The notes: generated from the sequence alone by a model not told the origin. A DNA stretch of 64,000 nt from Psilocybe azurescens (GCA_023853785.1 JAJIRX010000549.1:186001-250000), one strand, 5' to 3'. Shown: positions 11,601 through 26,513, counted from the stretch's first letter. Numbers and translations are program-made.

Positions 11601-13090
11601 CGTAGCAGGACCCGATAACAAGTAGATGAGATTTGTCGAGGAAGTCCCGTTACGCTGAGAAGCCCATTGAACGACGCTTTTTATTACCGTTTCACGAGTA
11701 CCTCGAAGACAGATCTTGCTGGAGTCCCAGCCCACATTCTCGAGAACCGGTAGACGGTCAATTCGGATCAAATTCTCTATTTAAATCAGACTGAGAGGGA
11801 ACTCAAGTATGACAGAATAGGAGCTTACCGATACGCTCCACTGTTTGTAAGATGCGGTAAGAGACCAACGTAGTCTGAAGGCTGGATCCAAGGATAAGTG
11901 CTATCTTTAGCTCGCCGAATGCAGTTTCAAAGTTTGATATCATTGTGTCGGCATTCGATATCATGTTTACAACCGCTCTTTGAGCTGCAACAAACGCAGT
12001 AGATTGCTTAGTATATAAGATATAAGAATCCACAAGGAATCACTCACCGAATATTGTGATCCTTTGGTAGTCGGTAATGAAGTAGGCACACTCGGCTGTT
12101 TGAGCGAGCAACCGCTGAAGCGTCTTTTCAAACGATACGATTTTCCGCACGGAGCATGCATCGACAACATATTCGTACAGTTCACACATGATACGACCTA
12201 AATCATCTATTCTCTTGTCGCGTTTCATTTGGTCAACCAACACCTACGAAATGTCAACTTATCGTAGAAGGAGAAGAAAAGATATACGTCTACCCACTTT
12301 GATTGCGGAAGCCATAGCTCCCACTGCAACTTTCGCTCGTGAGTCAAGCTACAGGAAAGTTTGTCACTTTCGGTGATATCACTTTTAGCAAATCTACGCA
12401 CCTCAGCCACCTTCTGTGCCAGAGAAGAAAATGTATCCAACGAACTGAAGAGTCGTATCCAGGCCGGCGGCAGTTGCTTGAATTTATCAGCAGATATAGA
12501 TCCGACTATCTTTTCCATTTGTTTTAGACAAGCCAATGATCGGAAGTCCATTTCGGCGTCATTTCCAACGTTAAAAGTAACAGACAGCGCAACCTTCAGA
12601 TGAAGCATTACTGAAGCTATCGCTGTCCTTTTTGAGCCGAATTGGTAGGATCGTAGAGTTTAATTTCGATATCTGTAATGATTGTGTTAAGGCTACCCCG
12701 TGTATCCTCATATACATGTATTCATACGAACCTTTGTTCCTCTCCAAGTTGAGTACTTCGAACGATGCCTCTCCAATGATATGATCATCCCTGACATGCC
12801 GATGCTTGCAGTACATTCGAATCATTAGGTTTGACGATACAGTCGCTGCCCTGCTTGCCCATTAATCACCTGAACAGAAAACCAATACAACATTGATACA
12901 CACAGCAACAAGCCAGCGTTCCATAAGATGGTATTGCCCTCGCTCTGGACTGCATTCGTAGTTTTGGCCTCCTTATCCATGAGAAGTTCGACAGAGAATA
13001 AGGAATTTCGTTTGAGCTTGTGAGGACTAGTAACATTTCTTGCTGAGATGACTAAAATATTTGAATTGATTTGAATTGATTAGTGCTCAT
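8678..13090 (-). CDS. NLR-like STAND protein: C2-like, helical region, NACHT, WD40
   Basis: Eight exons on the minus strand: 13090-12904, 12850-12732, 12672-12402, 12348-12298, 12243-12048, 11984-11829, 11776-10213, 10150-8678. Order of domains: an N-terminal C2-like beta domain (VISARNV, SVELLMDKEAKT, HIIGEASFEV); a helical stretch (about residues 150-330); a NACHT NTPase with Walker A GPATCGKSTIAHS, Walker B-like ILIVIDNLH and FLLTCRDDD; a winged/helical linker (KRARGMHFWISTV); then a WD40-type propeller (AFSPDGQNLAIATVGGQVSV, ALSPDGRQLVV). Three one-base gaps in homopolymers are needed: 13054-13057, 12629-12633 and 10996-11000. With them the total is exactly 1340 codons and every intron phase agrees. 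Such proteins act in fungal non-self recognition or programmed cell death; the ligand is unknown. The first of the three shifts could instead be an intron, so the first 12 residues are uncertain. Confidence 0.85.
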
Positions 13091-13699
13091 GCTCAGTACC
13101 ACTAGTGTGAGAGGACTCGAAATGAGAGCAGTGCATTACCTGTTATTTCGATGTCCACTGCTTCTCCTAATCCCAACCTTCGAGAATCGAACATCCGAGC
13201 ATGAGTCAGCGTTGCTACGTCCAGGTGAGATCAAGAGCAGCCCACCACGGTGCCACAATTACGGATGATGCGTTTGATATCTCGTTGGACGATTCCATGG
13301 CGCGTCCGCGTGGGGATAGGTCAAGGATCGCAGTAGTGGCTGTGTACTATTAGAGTCGATAGATGATATCACTGAGGATCACTGTGAGGATATCTGTTTT
13401 TAAGCTCCATTTTCTTTCGAGTTCTTGCCACCAATTCATAATCCGGTCAAATGATAAATCTGGGTTTGGGTTAGGGCTAGGTTATAAGTAATATCGCCAA
13501 TAGATATGCATGTGACTCGCCGAGAGTTGCCGAGTCGGTCTTTTTATACATTGTCTCAACTTCTCGGCCTGATCCAAATTTGATCTCCTTGATTCCAGTA
13601 GTTGACCAACAAGGCACAATTGAGAAAGTCCAGGCAAGAAACTACATGACAACATGGTACTTGAATAATCGTAGGTCCGTAAGATAGTTTACTCTAACA
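13091..13699. other. Intergenic between NLR-like and RTA1-like genes
   Basis: No coding signal was recognised. It holds the upstream region of the NLR-like gene and the 3' side of the RTA1-like gene. A short G/T-rich patch at 13462-13480 resembles less than three telomere repeats and is too short to mean anything. Confidence 0.4.
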
Positions 13700-15112
13700 T
13701 TAGGGCTTGATAAGGTGCAGCTCAGACGTCTGCTGACTATACTCCACCGACCCGGTGGCTGGAAGGAGCCTTCCAGGATGGAAAATATTAATCGTGTACA
13801 TAGCGAGCACAATCATCAGGCCATCGAATATGACTATTGAATAGTTGTAAATTTATATTGGGGAAGGGAGGCGCTGTACAACTCACTAAAGTATATCTGT
13901 GTATGAATGATTACCCCGTCCCAGCCACCGGCAAGCTCGATGATACGGTAAATGGACCTGAAATCAAGTAGTTTAGGAGGAGGTTCGAGGCAACAGAGTT
14001 GAGTTCTTCACCTGATAAAGAAAAGTACTATGCTGAGAGCCAGACCAAATGACATCCATTTTATGCCAGGGGTAAACCGTTCATGAAGGTCTTTCTTACT
14101 GAATAGTTGAACATCGTGTCCAGGGAAGGGCTTATTCCTGTAAAATCGATGGAAAAACTCCGACGCACATCCCACAAACCCGATTATCACAACTGGAAGA
14201 GTTTATTCATTTTTGTGTCCTCTGCTAACAATCACAGACTCACGTAGTTGAAAGATGATACCGATGAGGATAATATCAGTACCCTGAGATCCAGTAATAG
14301 CAACTGAGTAGAGCTCGGCGGCGGCGCACGGTGCATTTGACAAGAGGCCTGCCATGACTCACCAATTTGGACTGTGAAGACGTCTTTCCGCTGGCTGCTA
14401 TTCCACCCCCAGCTCCTTGTACAAGGAGACACAGAATGTCCTAATATCTATCATCATGATCATGCAGAGTAGAAGTCGAAGATGAGGACATACGCAGGTA
14501 AGAAATATGACGGAGTCTGAACGGGAAGAGAATTTATTTAGCAACAGACTTGCCCTCCGTAAGCTACTAATGGCGACATACATTTTTTGCGGGAAACCGA
14601 CTGAACGGCTGGCCGAGAAGTGGTATTATTTCTCCCAGAATCATGAAATCGGCACCCAAAAGCGGAGTTGGGCCAAAGATAAGGGATGTGGCTCTTGTAT
14701 GTTCAATGAATATCAACATTATGAAGAGACAGACAGATACTCTCACTGTATCTTATAAGGTGTCCCATTTTTTATATTGAAAGATGACCAGGCACGGGCA
14801 AGCCATCCTATGAGCTCGAGGAATCCGCCAAGTCCAGCAGTGGCTATAAGCCATCTTCGATTGTACCTGACTGCTTGCCAGCAATGAATAACTTTATGTA
14901 CCACCTAAAATCAGCTTTTAAACGTCTTCTCATGGATAAGTACATGCCAGTTGTAATCAAAAAGAGAACGATGAAGAGGATTGTGACTGCTTTAGTTGGA
15001 ACGTAACCATACAGGTTTTTTGGGTCATTGACATCTGGAGCCACCAGGTGAGCAGGTACTACTAGTGAGGTGCTCAAGGGTAAAACAAACCCTGGCCATC
15101 AGTATTAGGCAT
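13700..15112 (-). CDS. RTA1-like integral membrane protein
   Basis: Multi-exon gene on the minus strand encoding a seven-helix RTA1-family protein; family members are linked to lipid or xenobiotic stress. Family blocks seen in order: LYGYVPTKAVTILFIVLF; GGFLELIGWLARAW; FGPTPLLGADFMILGEII; VIFLTCDILCLLVQGAGGG; GTDIILIGIIFQLLVIIGF; the last exons with SIYRIIELAGGWDG and IFHPGRLLPATGS, ending LHLIKP. Introns are 50-60 nt. The acceptor before LYSVAITGSQG is read as ending in CCGAG; the alternative acceptor nearby breaks the frame. The 5' end is unsure. An ATG at 15112 with a 21-base first exon and a 56-base intron joins the body only if the A run in DPKNL (near 15020) has one more base. Substrate unknown. 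Confidence 0.82.
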
Positions 15113-16652
15113 CTGTGGTGGTGGTGGAGTTATCGAGAATTGTTTTTAGGGTTGTTCGAATGGCACGATAGGCCGCCCATTATAAAGTCCAACACAGCGT
15201 TAGGGAATTAATGGAATTAGATACAAACATACCTGCCTACGCTTATGCTATATTTATCTCACTTTCCCGGATATTTGATTAGAGGATCTAATGATATACT
15301 GTCACCACGCAAAGAGGCTTGCGCTGTTGGGACCGTGATAAACATCTCAAACCAGGAATGTAAATTGAGCTAGTATACAGTATTATACTTCACCTAATGT
15401 AGGTCTTAGACACCGGTGTAAAAGGCATGCGAAAAGAAACTATCCAGACAGAGAACGAAAATTGTACCAGGAGGTTCAATGTTGGGTATGACATAAGTAT
15501 TTTAGGGCCGCTTACGTGTTAAGATTGAACAAAATCTGTAACCTATCGTACGAGTTCGAGGCTCGCTTGCACTTCTTTAAGTGGAGAGGGTATCAGATGG
15601 GCTGTGCCAGAAAAACTGCGGGAGAGTGTACCTTTTTAGTGACTGCGGTTGGGTTCAATCCGACCGTGCAGTTTTGTAAGAAGTAAAATAGACAGGTTCA
15701 TAGTTCCACGTTGCAGAGCATTCAAAGATCGATGTCAGTACTGTACCAATACTACTCAAATCATACACTTATCCCTTTCTGAGATGTTGAACCCGACTAA
15801 CTCAAGCCCTCTCGAGTCTCAACCCTAACTCGGATACCATCAAGGCATCCATCTGCCATTATGATGTTTGTCACCGCCTAGTTAGACTATATGTCTCTAT
15901 ATATACAGTGGCATATCTAATTTCGTTGATATCTCCGTTGAGATCTGACATTTCGGGCCATGCTTACTGCTACTGGCTCACGTAAGTAAGTTGTAAACCT
16001 CAATGCCAATCAACTGAAATTTAACTACAGCAGTTGCACAACAGACCTTTTGGGCGCTTTGAACTTCCTTTCGCTCCTTTATGGTCAGATAGTACTATGT
16101 AAATTGTTGCACTGTAAGCGTATATCTTTAAATGGTACCAAAACATTCCATTTCGTTGCCATTTTGAATCCAAAGACCCGGAAGTCTTGAGTATTCGCAT
16201 TGGGGATCATGTGACTTGTTCCCACGAATCAAAGCCACTGAACGGCGCCTGGGCGCTTAATTCATTTCTTTCAAAACATTGCTTCATAATTGCATTCCCC
16301 ATTATCACTTAATATTAATATACAACACCTTAACTCTGTGTGATAATTATATTAACCGTTAATTACTCAAAACAAAGTATTGTTCTTCATCCATATCTCC
16401 GAGCCCCATTGATTTCAAGTTTGGGATCCAGTGATGTTTTTAGAGGACTCAATGGGGAGACCTTGGGAATACCTTCGAGAATGAAATACATGGATGGCGT
16501 GTGGATACTGCCATTATTGGAAGGGATGCTATCTCAGTCATTTGCGAAAGCCCGTCTTTATGACTTTGAACTTGACAAGTTTGCGTCTAGGAGCAGACCA
16601 AGTGGTGTAGCATTAACAAAAACTTGTCTAGCCACATTATACGCGTGAGATA
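15113..16652. other. Intergenic, no gene recognised
   Basis: About 1.5 kb without a reading frame of interest on either strand. It contains the upstream side of the RTA1-like gene and the 3' flank of the MFS gene. A GGTTCAATCC word at about 15652 looks like a tRNA B box, but no cloverleaf fits around it. Confidence 0.4.
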
Positions 16653-18864
16653 TTATTCCAATCGTCTCACAGCCTTTGGTACAAGAGCCCATATAATCAC
16701 CATCGTGCTCATCATAGAGATCATCCTTTACAGATGTAGATTGCTGATTAGCAAGAGCTCTATGTGATTTAAGGAATTTAAGTTCACTCACAAAGGCTGC
16801 ACAGATGTAATACCATACTTTGAAGCGAGCACTCCGGTAATTAGTGGCAAGGCCGCAGATCCCGCCACGCCTATTCCTGTGACCAACCCTACACATCCAG
16901 TCAGAAGCCATTTTGGAAGGATGTGGGTCATATGAGACACAAGCAGCGGATACATCGGTCCGAGTACAACGCCCTCTAGCGAGACCTAAAGAAGCAGTCA
17001 CTGGGTGAGATCGCAAAGGCTCAGTAATCATGAGGGTTTACACACGGATACGGCATTTCCAATGATATTTGGAACAAACCAAACTGTAAGTTCAAGACTT
17101 TATTTTACCCTGTTAGCTTCTGCTGTATTGCATATGGCTTGAAAGGTCTTACCCAATGGCAATAAAGGCGTAGATAATTACTATGCGATATTCGCCCACC
17201 AATTTATTAAGCCACATCAAACACAGCCGGCCTATAGTTAGACCTATTCGACCAATTTGTAAGCCGAAGGCTAAGCTTGCTACTCAAATTTCATATCTGG
17301 AACATACCGCCAAAGAATCCGGACGAAATGTATCCAGAGTTACTACCACCTCCGCGCTTTTGGATGATAAACGTCACTATCCAACCTATTATGCTGTTAA
17401 TGGAGAATATTGACTCGGTGAATAATATTGCAAACCCCCGAGAGTGACCTCAACGCCAATGTAAATGAGAGTGAATACAGCAAGAAGAGGGATACATTTG
17501 AGAGAAAATATTTGGCGATACTTGCTGCCGTGTTCCTGCTGTGTATATTCATTACTTTGTTCCTGTCCGGCGTCCAATAATACTTCTGTCAAAACCTGTC
17601 AACAACTATAAGTCTAGGCGAAGAGATTATTACCGTCTTGCCGCCTAAGTCGAAACACGTATACTATGGCTGCCATATTCACGAGAGTAAGAACAGCTGA
17701 GACAATGAAGTGATACGACCATTGACGGCCAGCAAGCTTTGAAAAGTAAGTCGAAGAAAAGGGGGCCGAGAACGCTCCTAAGCCTGAAATTGAAACGTGA
17801 GATACAATTGAAAGAAGAGAAAATGTGCACAACCATAAGCTCCTTGAAGGATCCCGAGCTTCAATGTCATATGCTTGTTTAAACTGGCAACAAATCCATT
17901 GCATTGAGCAACCTGTGTTCAAAATAAATAAATAAGTTAATTTGAATATAATGTTGAACTACATTGGCCATGGTATTGATGATGACCCACCTGAAATGAG
18001 ACTCCAAATCCTGCAATAACATATGCACAAATCAAAAGAGGGAAGGGAGGAGCTATGATGATAATAGCATAGCCGCAAAGCTGGAATAGAGTGCCGATGG
18101 CGAGGATCTGACGGGGTCATCTATAGGACATTTTGTAATCAAGTAATGACATACCTTCCCAAATCCCAATCGATCGTTTAGCCATATATTCAGAATACCC
18201 GCACAGATATACCCCTAAGATAGGATTCAAATCAGAGGCAGTATGGCACAAATACAACGTGAGAAAGATCTCTACGGAACAGCTTCCAACAAATATCATT
18301 GACACTAATGTAAAGCCGACCTACAGGAGAATATATTAATATAAACTGTCCTGGAGATTTGTGAGGCCCGCTACAGACCTTATAGTACTCCTGAAGCGTG
18401 GGCAAGAGAGGTCCAGTCGTACCGTCATTCCACCCAACCATCCCGAGGCAATAGCAAAGTGACAAAAATTGGATCAAACTGTTTCGTTTATGGTTTACAT
18501 GTACTCTGCTGCTGCTTGTGTGCACTGAAGAAGATCGAGGGTTGCTGTCTCGAAGATCAACTGGTACCGGTAATGCCTCAAGACGTATCTCGGAGATGTT
18601 TTTGTGACTGTTTCCATGTTGTTTAGAGTGCTCTGAAATTTGTGGTCGTTTTGTTCTTTCTGAGAGGTAAGTCGAGGCAGCGTATATATTGCCGTTGGTC
18701 CCATCCAGCTTTGAAGGCTCCTTCGCCACTGTGATGGCATCGCCATCTTCTAGCTTGACTTCAGGAACATGCGTACGAGATGCCGAAGCGATGGATCGCG
18801 CAGACAAGTTTGTCAGAGGTATCACGTCTGCACTGTGTGCAAGTTTAAGAGTGGATTTTGACAT
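16653..18864 (-). CDS. Major facilitator superfamily transporter
   Basis: Minus-strand gene starting at ATG 18864 (MSKSTLKLAHS) and ending at TAA 16653. About 150 polar residues precede helix 1. Then come the MFS blocks: FLSLCYCLGMVGWNDGTTGP; LPTLQEYYKVGFTLVSMIFV; the loop-2/3 motif NIWLNDRLGFGK; FQLCGYAIIIIAPPFPLL; AQCNGFVASLNKH; LGAFSAPFSSTYFS; the central linker (YTQQEHGSKYRQ); GVEVTLGG; GWIVTFIIQKRGGGSNSGYI; GLTIGRLCLMWLNKLVGE; FVPNIIGNAVSV; VVLGPMYPLLVSHM; GLVTGIGVAGSAALPLITG; and a last helix before RRLE. Twelve helices are expected. It resembles the fungal fucose-permease/BSC6-like MFS group, often annotated as general substrate transporter. No frame break was found across roughly ten exons, so it looks functional. 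Substrate is not predictable. Confidence 0.85.
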
Positions 18865-19238
18865 CTTCTGCTTGATACGTTGGGTAAAGAAAGAATGAAG
18901 AAGACTGATTTGAATCCCACATTTAAACATCAACCTAGTGGCGTGAACGAGTCATACAGAAGAAAAGAAGGTCCTGGATACAGGACCTCAGCGGAGAAAG
19001 ACATCCATAACGATAACTACATACAGCTACCCATTGACGTCGGCTATACATGTATGACAAAGTAGATAACGAAAAAGAAGACTGATTATAAATGACTGGA
19101 AGGCGGGGCCATACTCTACGGACATAGGTACTCAGTAAGCACAACTACTGAATCTGCCTCAGATATGCTTGGTCCACCATTCATATGTTCAAAGATTGAC
19201 AATTATCTCTCGATCAAAATAGAGCTCATGGGCAAAAA

Positions 19239-19676
19239 ATGGGAGATTCAGCCATCGGGAGTTCTCAATTGCATGGGCTAATGAACATGCCGTTCGATGT
19301 TGATAAATATCATCGGTTATCTCTAACCAATCACCTTAAGACGCTATTTTTCCAGCCAATATCTCCACCTTTTGGCAAGACTCATGACCTGATTCACGAC
19401 ATCCACGGAGCATATGATGCTATGCCGTACGCCAAATATGAGGACATAGTGTGGACGATTCAAAATCGTGGCCTCCTATCTGACGCCGATCACGGTGTTA
19501 TCGGTTATGTTCAATCTGGAATTGCAACGGGCTTTAATTATCACGGATTAGGTTCTCCCAGTGTCTCGTGGTATCTTCTCATGTGCTGCTGGCTGAGCCG
19601 CGACTTCCTACAAATTACCTCCACATATGTTAATCTGTTAATCCGTGCTCTGAGACATTTGTCGTTGTTTGAATAA
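19239..19676 (+). CDS. Unassigned open frame, 145 codons
   Basis: An uninterrupted ATG-started frame in an otherwise gene-free stretch upstream of the MFS gene. It has no signal peptide, no clear domain and no motif I recognise; one central part is moderately polar (HDIHGAYDAMPYAKYEDI). It could be an exon of a longer gene or chance. Confidence 0.2.
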   Translation: MGDSAIGSSQLHGLMNMPFDVDKYHRLSLTNHLKTLFFQPISPPFGKTHDLIHDIHGAYDAMPYAKYEDIVWTIQNRGLLSDADHGVIGYVQSGIATGFNYHGLGSPSVSWYLLMCCWLSRDFLQITSTYVNLLIRALRHLSLFE

Positions 19677-19999
19677 GAATGCTTTAGGTGTCTTAAGTTA
19701 GCACAATCGTCATCCGCCTTCTTGTCCCACGACTCGTACAATAATACAAGGTTTCTGGGAGTAAGTATGACCGACTTGGCGCCCCTAGGGGCTTGGTTAT
19801 CATGTTTGTGGGCGCTGATAAATAATGTCCCAAAAGGAAAGAGAAAAGAAAAGAAAAGGGAGGATTTTCTAATATAATTATATCTCACTCATTTCTTGTT
19901 CAATTCCTACCAAATAAATTGCAATATGTTTGGAAAATTCATTACTACGATTTGACACATAAATCCTATTAATTAAGCAGCTGCTATTACTGTCATACA

Positions 20000-20665
20000 T
20001 TATCTTCCACCTTGATTTTTGCACAGTTCATTAATCCCCATATCAGCTATTCCTTCCTGCACATTCTTTACTTTTACACAAGGCACACACATTAGGACAG
20101 AATTTTTGTTGTTTCCCTCAGGACAGTCCTTTATGAAGCATTTCCAGCATTTTCTGTCCAGATGAAGTTTCTTTAAAGTATGAGCAACATCTGCTGCTAC
20201 CTCCAGATGTGTAATCATGTGCTGGGGTTGTTTCTTTTCTGATATATTAACTGGGATTATTTGGGGAACTGATAATTGGCTAGGACCTGCAGTATTGATA
20301 TTTGAAAGGCTAAGCATTGGAATATCAGCTTGGGGAGCTAATAATTGGCTGGGATTTGCAGTATTAATATTTGGAAGGCCAAGCATTGGAATATTGGGTG
20401 CAGGACTTGCAGTAGACCCTTCCATTGAAAGTATACAGAAATGTATTTGAGCTTTCATCTGCAAATGGATTTTCATAAACCTCTCCAACAGATGAAAGTG
20501 CAGGTAAGACATATTAAGAAGTAGCACATTGCAGGTAGTGTTGGAATATAGTAAGCAAATGCAATAGTGCCTCACAGCTGTTTGGCTATGCAACTGCCAG
20601 TTCCTTGAATCTTTGTACGCATATTCATTCTTACATATTTGTTCATCAACAGTGCATTGTTGCAC
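20000..20665 (-). CDS. Hypothetical protein with Cys-rich C-terminus and a 23-residue internal duplication
   Basis: Minus-strand frame of 221 codons; the more believable start is the internal ATG at 20425 (MEGSTASPAPN). Two copies of a proline/asparagine-rich block follow each other: NIPMLGLPNINTANPSQL and DIPMLSLSNINTAGPSQL. The C-terminal part has CWKCFIKDC then a second Cys pair (MCVPC), possibly a metal-binding site. The surrounding DNA is AT-rich and carries repeated fragments (a block near 20500 recurs near 20990), so this may be part of a mobile element. Function unknown. Confidence 0.3.
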   Translation of the reverse strand: MQQCTVDEQICKNEYAYKDSRNWQLHSQTAVRHYCICLLYSNTTCNVLLLNMSYLHFHLLERFMKIHLQMKAQIHFCILSMEGSTASPAPNIPMLGLPNINTANPSQLLAPQADIPMLSLSNINTAGPSQLSVPQIIPVNISEKKQPQHMITHLEVAADVAHTLKKLHLDRKCWKCFIKDCPEGNNKNSVLMCVPCVKVKNVQEGIADMGINELCKNQGGR

Positions 20666-21163
20666 TATTCCTTTTCTGTAATATATACAACATATTCAGT
20701 TCATTATCTTTCATTGCGGCACACAATACACCTTTATTAGTTTCTATTTACTTTGTAGATAAGAGTCTCAGACAATGAAATACTTTATATATGAAAATTT
20801 GATACAAGCTCTCCTCAGTTGTTTACCTCGCAAATAACTAAGGTGAGTACTATTCTTTATTACTTAGTCTGTTTCATTTGTTGTACTAAATTATTACCTA
20901 GCTTTTTGTGTTCTAGGTAAATACAATCTACTCTCAGTCATTTGCATCACAAACAACTGAGCTTTCCATGTTCTAGAATTCTTACAGGTAGGACATATTA
21001 AGAAGTAGTACATAATATAGGGCTTACATATGTGTATAGACACTAATGAGAATGTAAGGGAGGAAGGAACAAGCAATTAAGAATGAGGAAAGGACAGGAA
21101 ATGACTGAAATTCAAAAAAAGCGGAGCTGTGAGAATATTTGGCTGAATATGGCTGAGATCAAC

Positions 21164-21250
21164 ACAGCCACTGCTAGGCATAGCCACTGCTAGACATAGC
21201 CACTGCTAGGCACAGCCACTACTAGGCATAGCCACTGCTAGGCATAGCCA
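21164..21250. repeat. 18-bp tandem repeat, about five copies
   Basis: The unit CATAGCCACTGCTAGGCA is repeated in tandem about five times with a few substitutions (CTAGAC, CACAGCC, CTACTAGG). It has no spacers and no coding role that I can see. Confidence 0.85.
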
Positions 21251-21607
21251 CCTCCCACAAGCACCATAACCTTGCCCCCTAGGACTTGTTAATAGTGATT
21301 TGACACGTGGTATTTGATGGTCGCACGCTCCTGGGACGGATTAATCTATTTGGAAACCCCTTTTCAAAAGAAACCCCGGGGGATCCAACTTTCATTCGAG
21401 TAACCCATAAATGGTCGTTATGAATGGTCTTTTGCCAGTCCAAAATGCCGGAGAATATTCAAAGAGCGACGCTGGGTACGAGTTTCATCAAAATTTCATT
21501 TTCGGACTTATGTTCTTTGATGTTTGCAGTCGGACTGAGGCATTCGTCTATGTCGCTTCTTTTGCTTTCCACTGTTTCCTTTATTAAATGGTAGACCCCG
21601 TGAAAAA

Positions 21608-21750
21608 AATATAACAAGGGCGATCGAAGCTAAGCCGAGAGGCGGAGGCACGAGGGCCATTTCTTCTCGCGGTGCTGTTCTGGACAGAAAATGTGGAGTT
21701 TGTCGAGATGAGGGTCATACTAAGTCCCGGTGCCCCTGTATCTCAATTAA
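21608..21750 (+). pseudogene. Zinc-knuckle (CCHC) fragment, transposon remnant
   Basis: The frame reads basic residues (AIEAKPRGGG) and then CGVCRDEGHTKSRC, a CX2CX4HX4C knuckle, before a stop. Such knuckles sit in retrotransposon Gag proteins and at the C-terminus of Mutator-like transposases. No transposase or polymerase block is present on either side, so this is probably a remnant. Confidence 0.45.
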
Positions 21751-21759
21751 CTGATCTGT

Positions 21760-23359
21760 GGCTTGTAAGCCACGTACTAACTGTAACTTGACTGCCAACA
21801 TCGATTTCAAATTATCTGATGACATTTTAAAGATCTAAAAACAAGCTAAGAACATGAATTCTGCAGGCAGTAGTCACTAAATAAACACATTATTTGAAGT
21901 TTGATATCTAGCTATCTGATTCATGGCCATCCTTAAACTGTCCTTCAGTGAGTCCCCACCGGGGCTATGAATTTCGTCGTCACCGAAAACGAGTTGGTGA
22001 CATTAACCGAATGTCGTGTCTGTTCAAAGTTAAGGTTTAGCGCTCAGCGATGGCAGAACGGCAACCATCGGCAGTTGTCGGACCTCAAACGCACAAAATG
22101 TCTTGTCAATGAACAACCCGGGTTTCTCTTGAAAAGGGAGATTATATATTAATTCTCCTGGGACCTAGGATAGTGCAGTGATCGTCAGAGAAACAACATA
22201 GAATGCATTACATGCCAACATTTAATACTCAGCCACTTCTTGCGAGGAGAAGCGTGTACGTATTTACCTGTGTGAGTAACAGTGCGAATTTCTCAAACAG
22301 CATTGTGAGGCTTACGAGATCAAATTTCAAGCCGAAAAAATACGGAATTCCGTGCTGGAAAATCATTTTGATCGGAGACCAACGATTTCAACCGGATTTG
22401 GGATTTATTTCCCAACTCGGTGTATAGGTTTAAGTAAAAATAGCTCACCCAAGGATATTTAGAAAACTGCTCTAGCGTACTCTGCGCATGGCTAGCATCT
22501 ATTAAAGTGCTGATAAAATGATCCAATTGAAGACACAGGTTCAATTGAAATGACAGCGAGCACTGAGGTATCTCCACAGAAAAGTACTGTATATATCATT
22601 GATAATGAACCGGTGACCAGCCTGGAAGAAGTGCGCCCGGCCATGGGAAAATGGAAGTTTCGAATGAAGAAAGTGATAACCCGAATGATCAATGAGTCTG
22701 ACACGCCAGTGATAGGCAGAACGTGGCTACTCGCATGGTCAAATCCGATATTCTGTCACGGTTCATCATGAAAGACCTAGTTGAGTAATTGGGTTCTATG
22801 ATCCGTAGGTAAAGTGGGATTCACTCGCCATAGCCGCGAAGTACTTCGAAATGTTTGATATTGGCTCTGTTACAGTCCTAAACTCTCATGATAAAGTTGG
22901 TCGTTCCCATGCTGAGAAAACGAGTCTTTAGCGACTTGCAATCAAAAGCACCAATTCAGAACTGTTAATATAGTGTCTTGGTCAGATAACCAGACTTAAT
23001 TTACGTGCAAGTATGTGTCACATTAGAATGTCTTCCTGCTGCTTGGCCAATATTCTTAAGTATATCCTAACTGCATAGAACACTCTGGTCACCATCAAAC
23101 GCCCATGCCGAGAGACATGATGACCATCAAAAGGATGATGTCGAAGGATAAATTTAGGCATTGGTTGTATCTTTCTCTACCTCCCGATAGGTACTCGCGG
23201 GCCGTGCCACTACTAGCTTCTGAAGACGAGTTTGTGGTGCGGGAATTTGACTTAAATGAACATATTTCTGAGTGGGGTTAAGAATGATATTTATGGCTAA
23301 AAGGGTGGTAAAGCTTTTGGACGAGCCCCAAGAAACATTCTCTTCTCTCCTCGTTCATT
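21760..23359. other. Intergenic, short frames only
   Basis: No family was recognised. Small open frames at 21967-22152, 22203-22427 and 22550-22771 lack homology that I can name, splice consistency or a signal peptide. Confidence 0.35.
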
Positions 23360-25740
<2,381 letters not shown>

Positions 25741-26513
25741 ATAACTAATCTGCGATGCATTTGTAGCGATTGTGCTTTATCGTTGTACTGCGTACTGGTG
25801 ACTGATACTACTCCTTTTATCCTACCAATATAAAGTTTTCAGTTGAGGTAATGATAGTGCCATACACTCCCCTTGCCCATCTCAGGTCGGTTATTTCCCA
25901 AGTTTTATCTCAGTAATATCAAAGCTATGTATGTATCTTTCTATGCCGTTGAATACACCGTGGTATTTCCGTAGTCAATTTCCCATTCGTATCCCGGTCA
26001 TATTGCCGCGTCAACGCGTGCTGCGCAGAACCCGTGGGTGTGGCGTTTAATTTTGAATTTTTGTAAGATTAGTTTATTGATGTACTTATCTGATCCAAGA
26101 CAAAGTGTGTTCCCTACATATTTCTCTCAGGATTCACTGTTTAAGATCAGAGTGTTGGCAGAAATCCGGTTGATCCGTTCTGTCGACGCACTCGCAATTT
26201 CTGGCTGGCTGTCATGTCGGGGAGAGCTCCAGGAGTTCCCTGGCCTCCACTGGCTCAGACGGGCTATTGTTGGAACTTGTTGAAACCTGTTGGTTGAAAG
26301 TTGTATCAAGGGAGATCGGGGAGGAAGAGATCCTAGCCACGTGTGAAACATGTGCGAGAAAGCCTTGGCAGGAACGAAAGTTCATGCCGTGGGATTTTCA
26401 CATGGGGACTACTAGTACATCCCTTTTGAGATAGCTCTGATTACCAGTGATCAATCGATCACCACTGTTCACCAGGTCCAGATCCAACAAACACGGCTTC
26501 ATAATCACTAATC
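25741..26513. other. Intergenic between GMC copy 1 and F-box gene
   Basis: No coding block was found. It holds the 3' flank of the oxidase and the promoter of the F-box gene. Confidence 0.4.

Noticed and set aside
13462..13480. Telomere-like GGGTTTGGGTTAGGG
   Set aside because: Too short and impure for an interstitial telomere; chance G/T richness.
15640..15665. tRNA B-box-like GGTTCAATCC
   Set aside because: No acceptor, D or anticodon arms pair around it.
16340..16648. 102-codon plus-strand frame beside the MFS 3' end
   Set aside because: No family features and no link to either neighbour.
21164..21250. CRISPR-like array
   Set aside because: Units are contiguous with no spacers and the genome is fungal; it is a simple tandem repeat.
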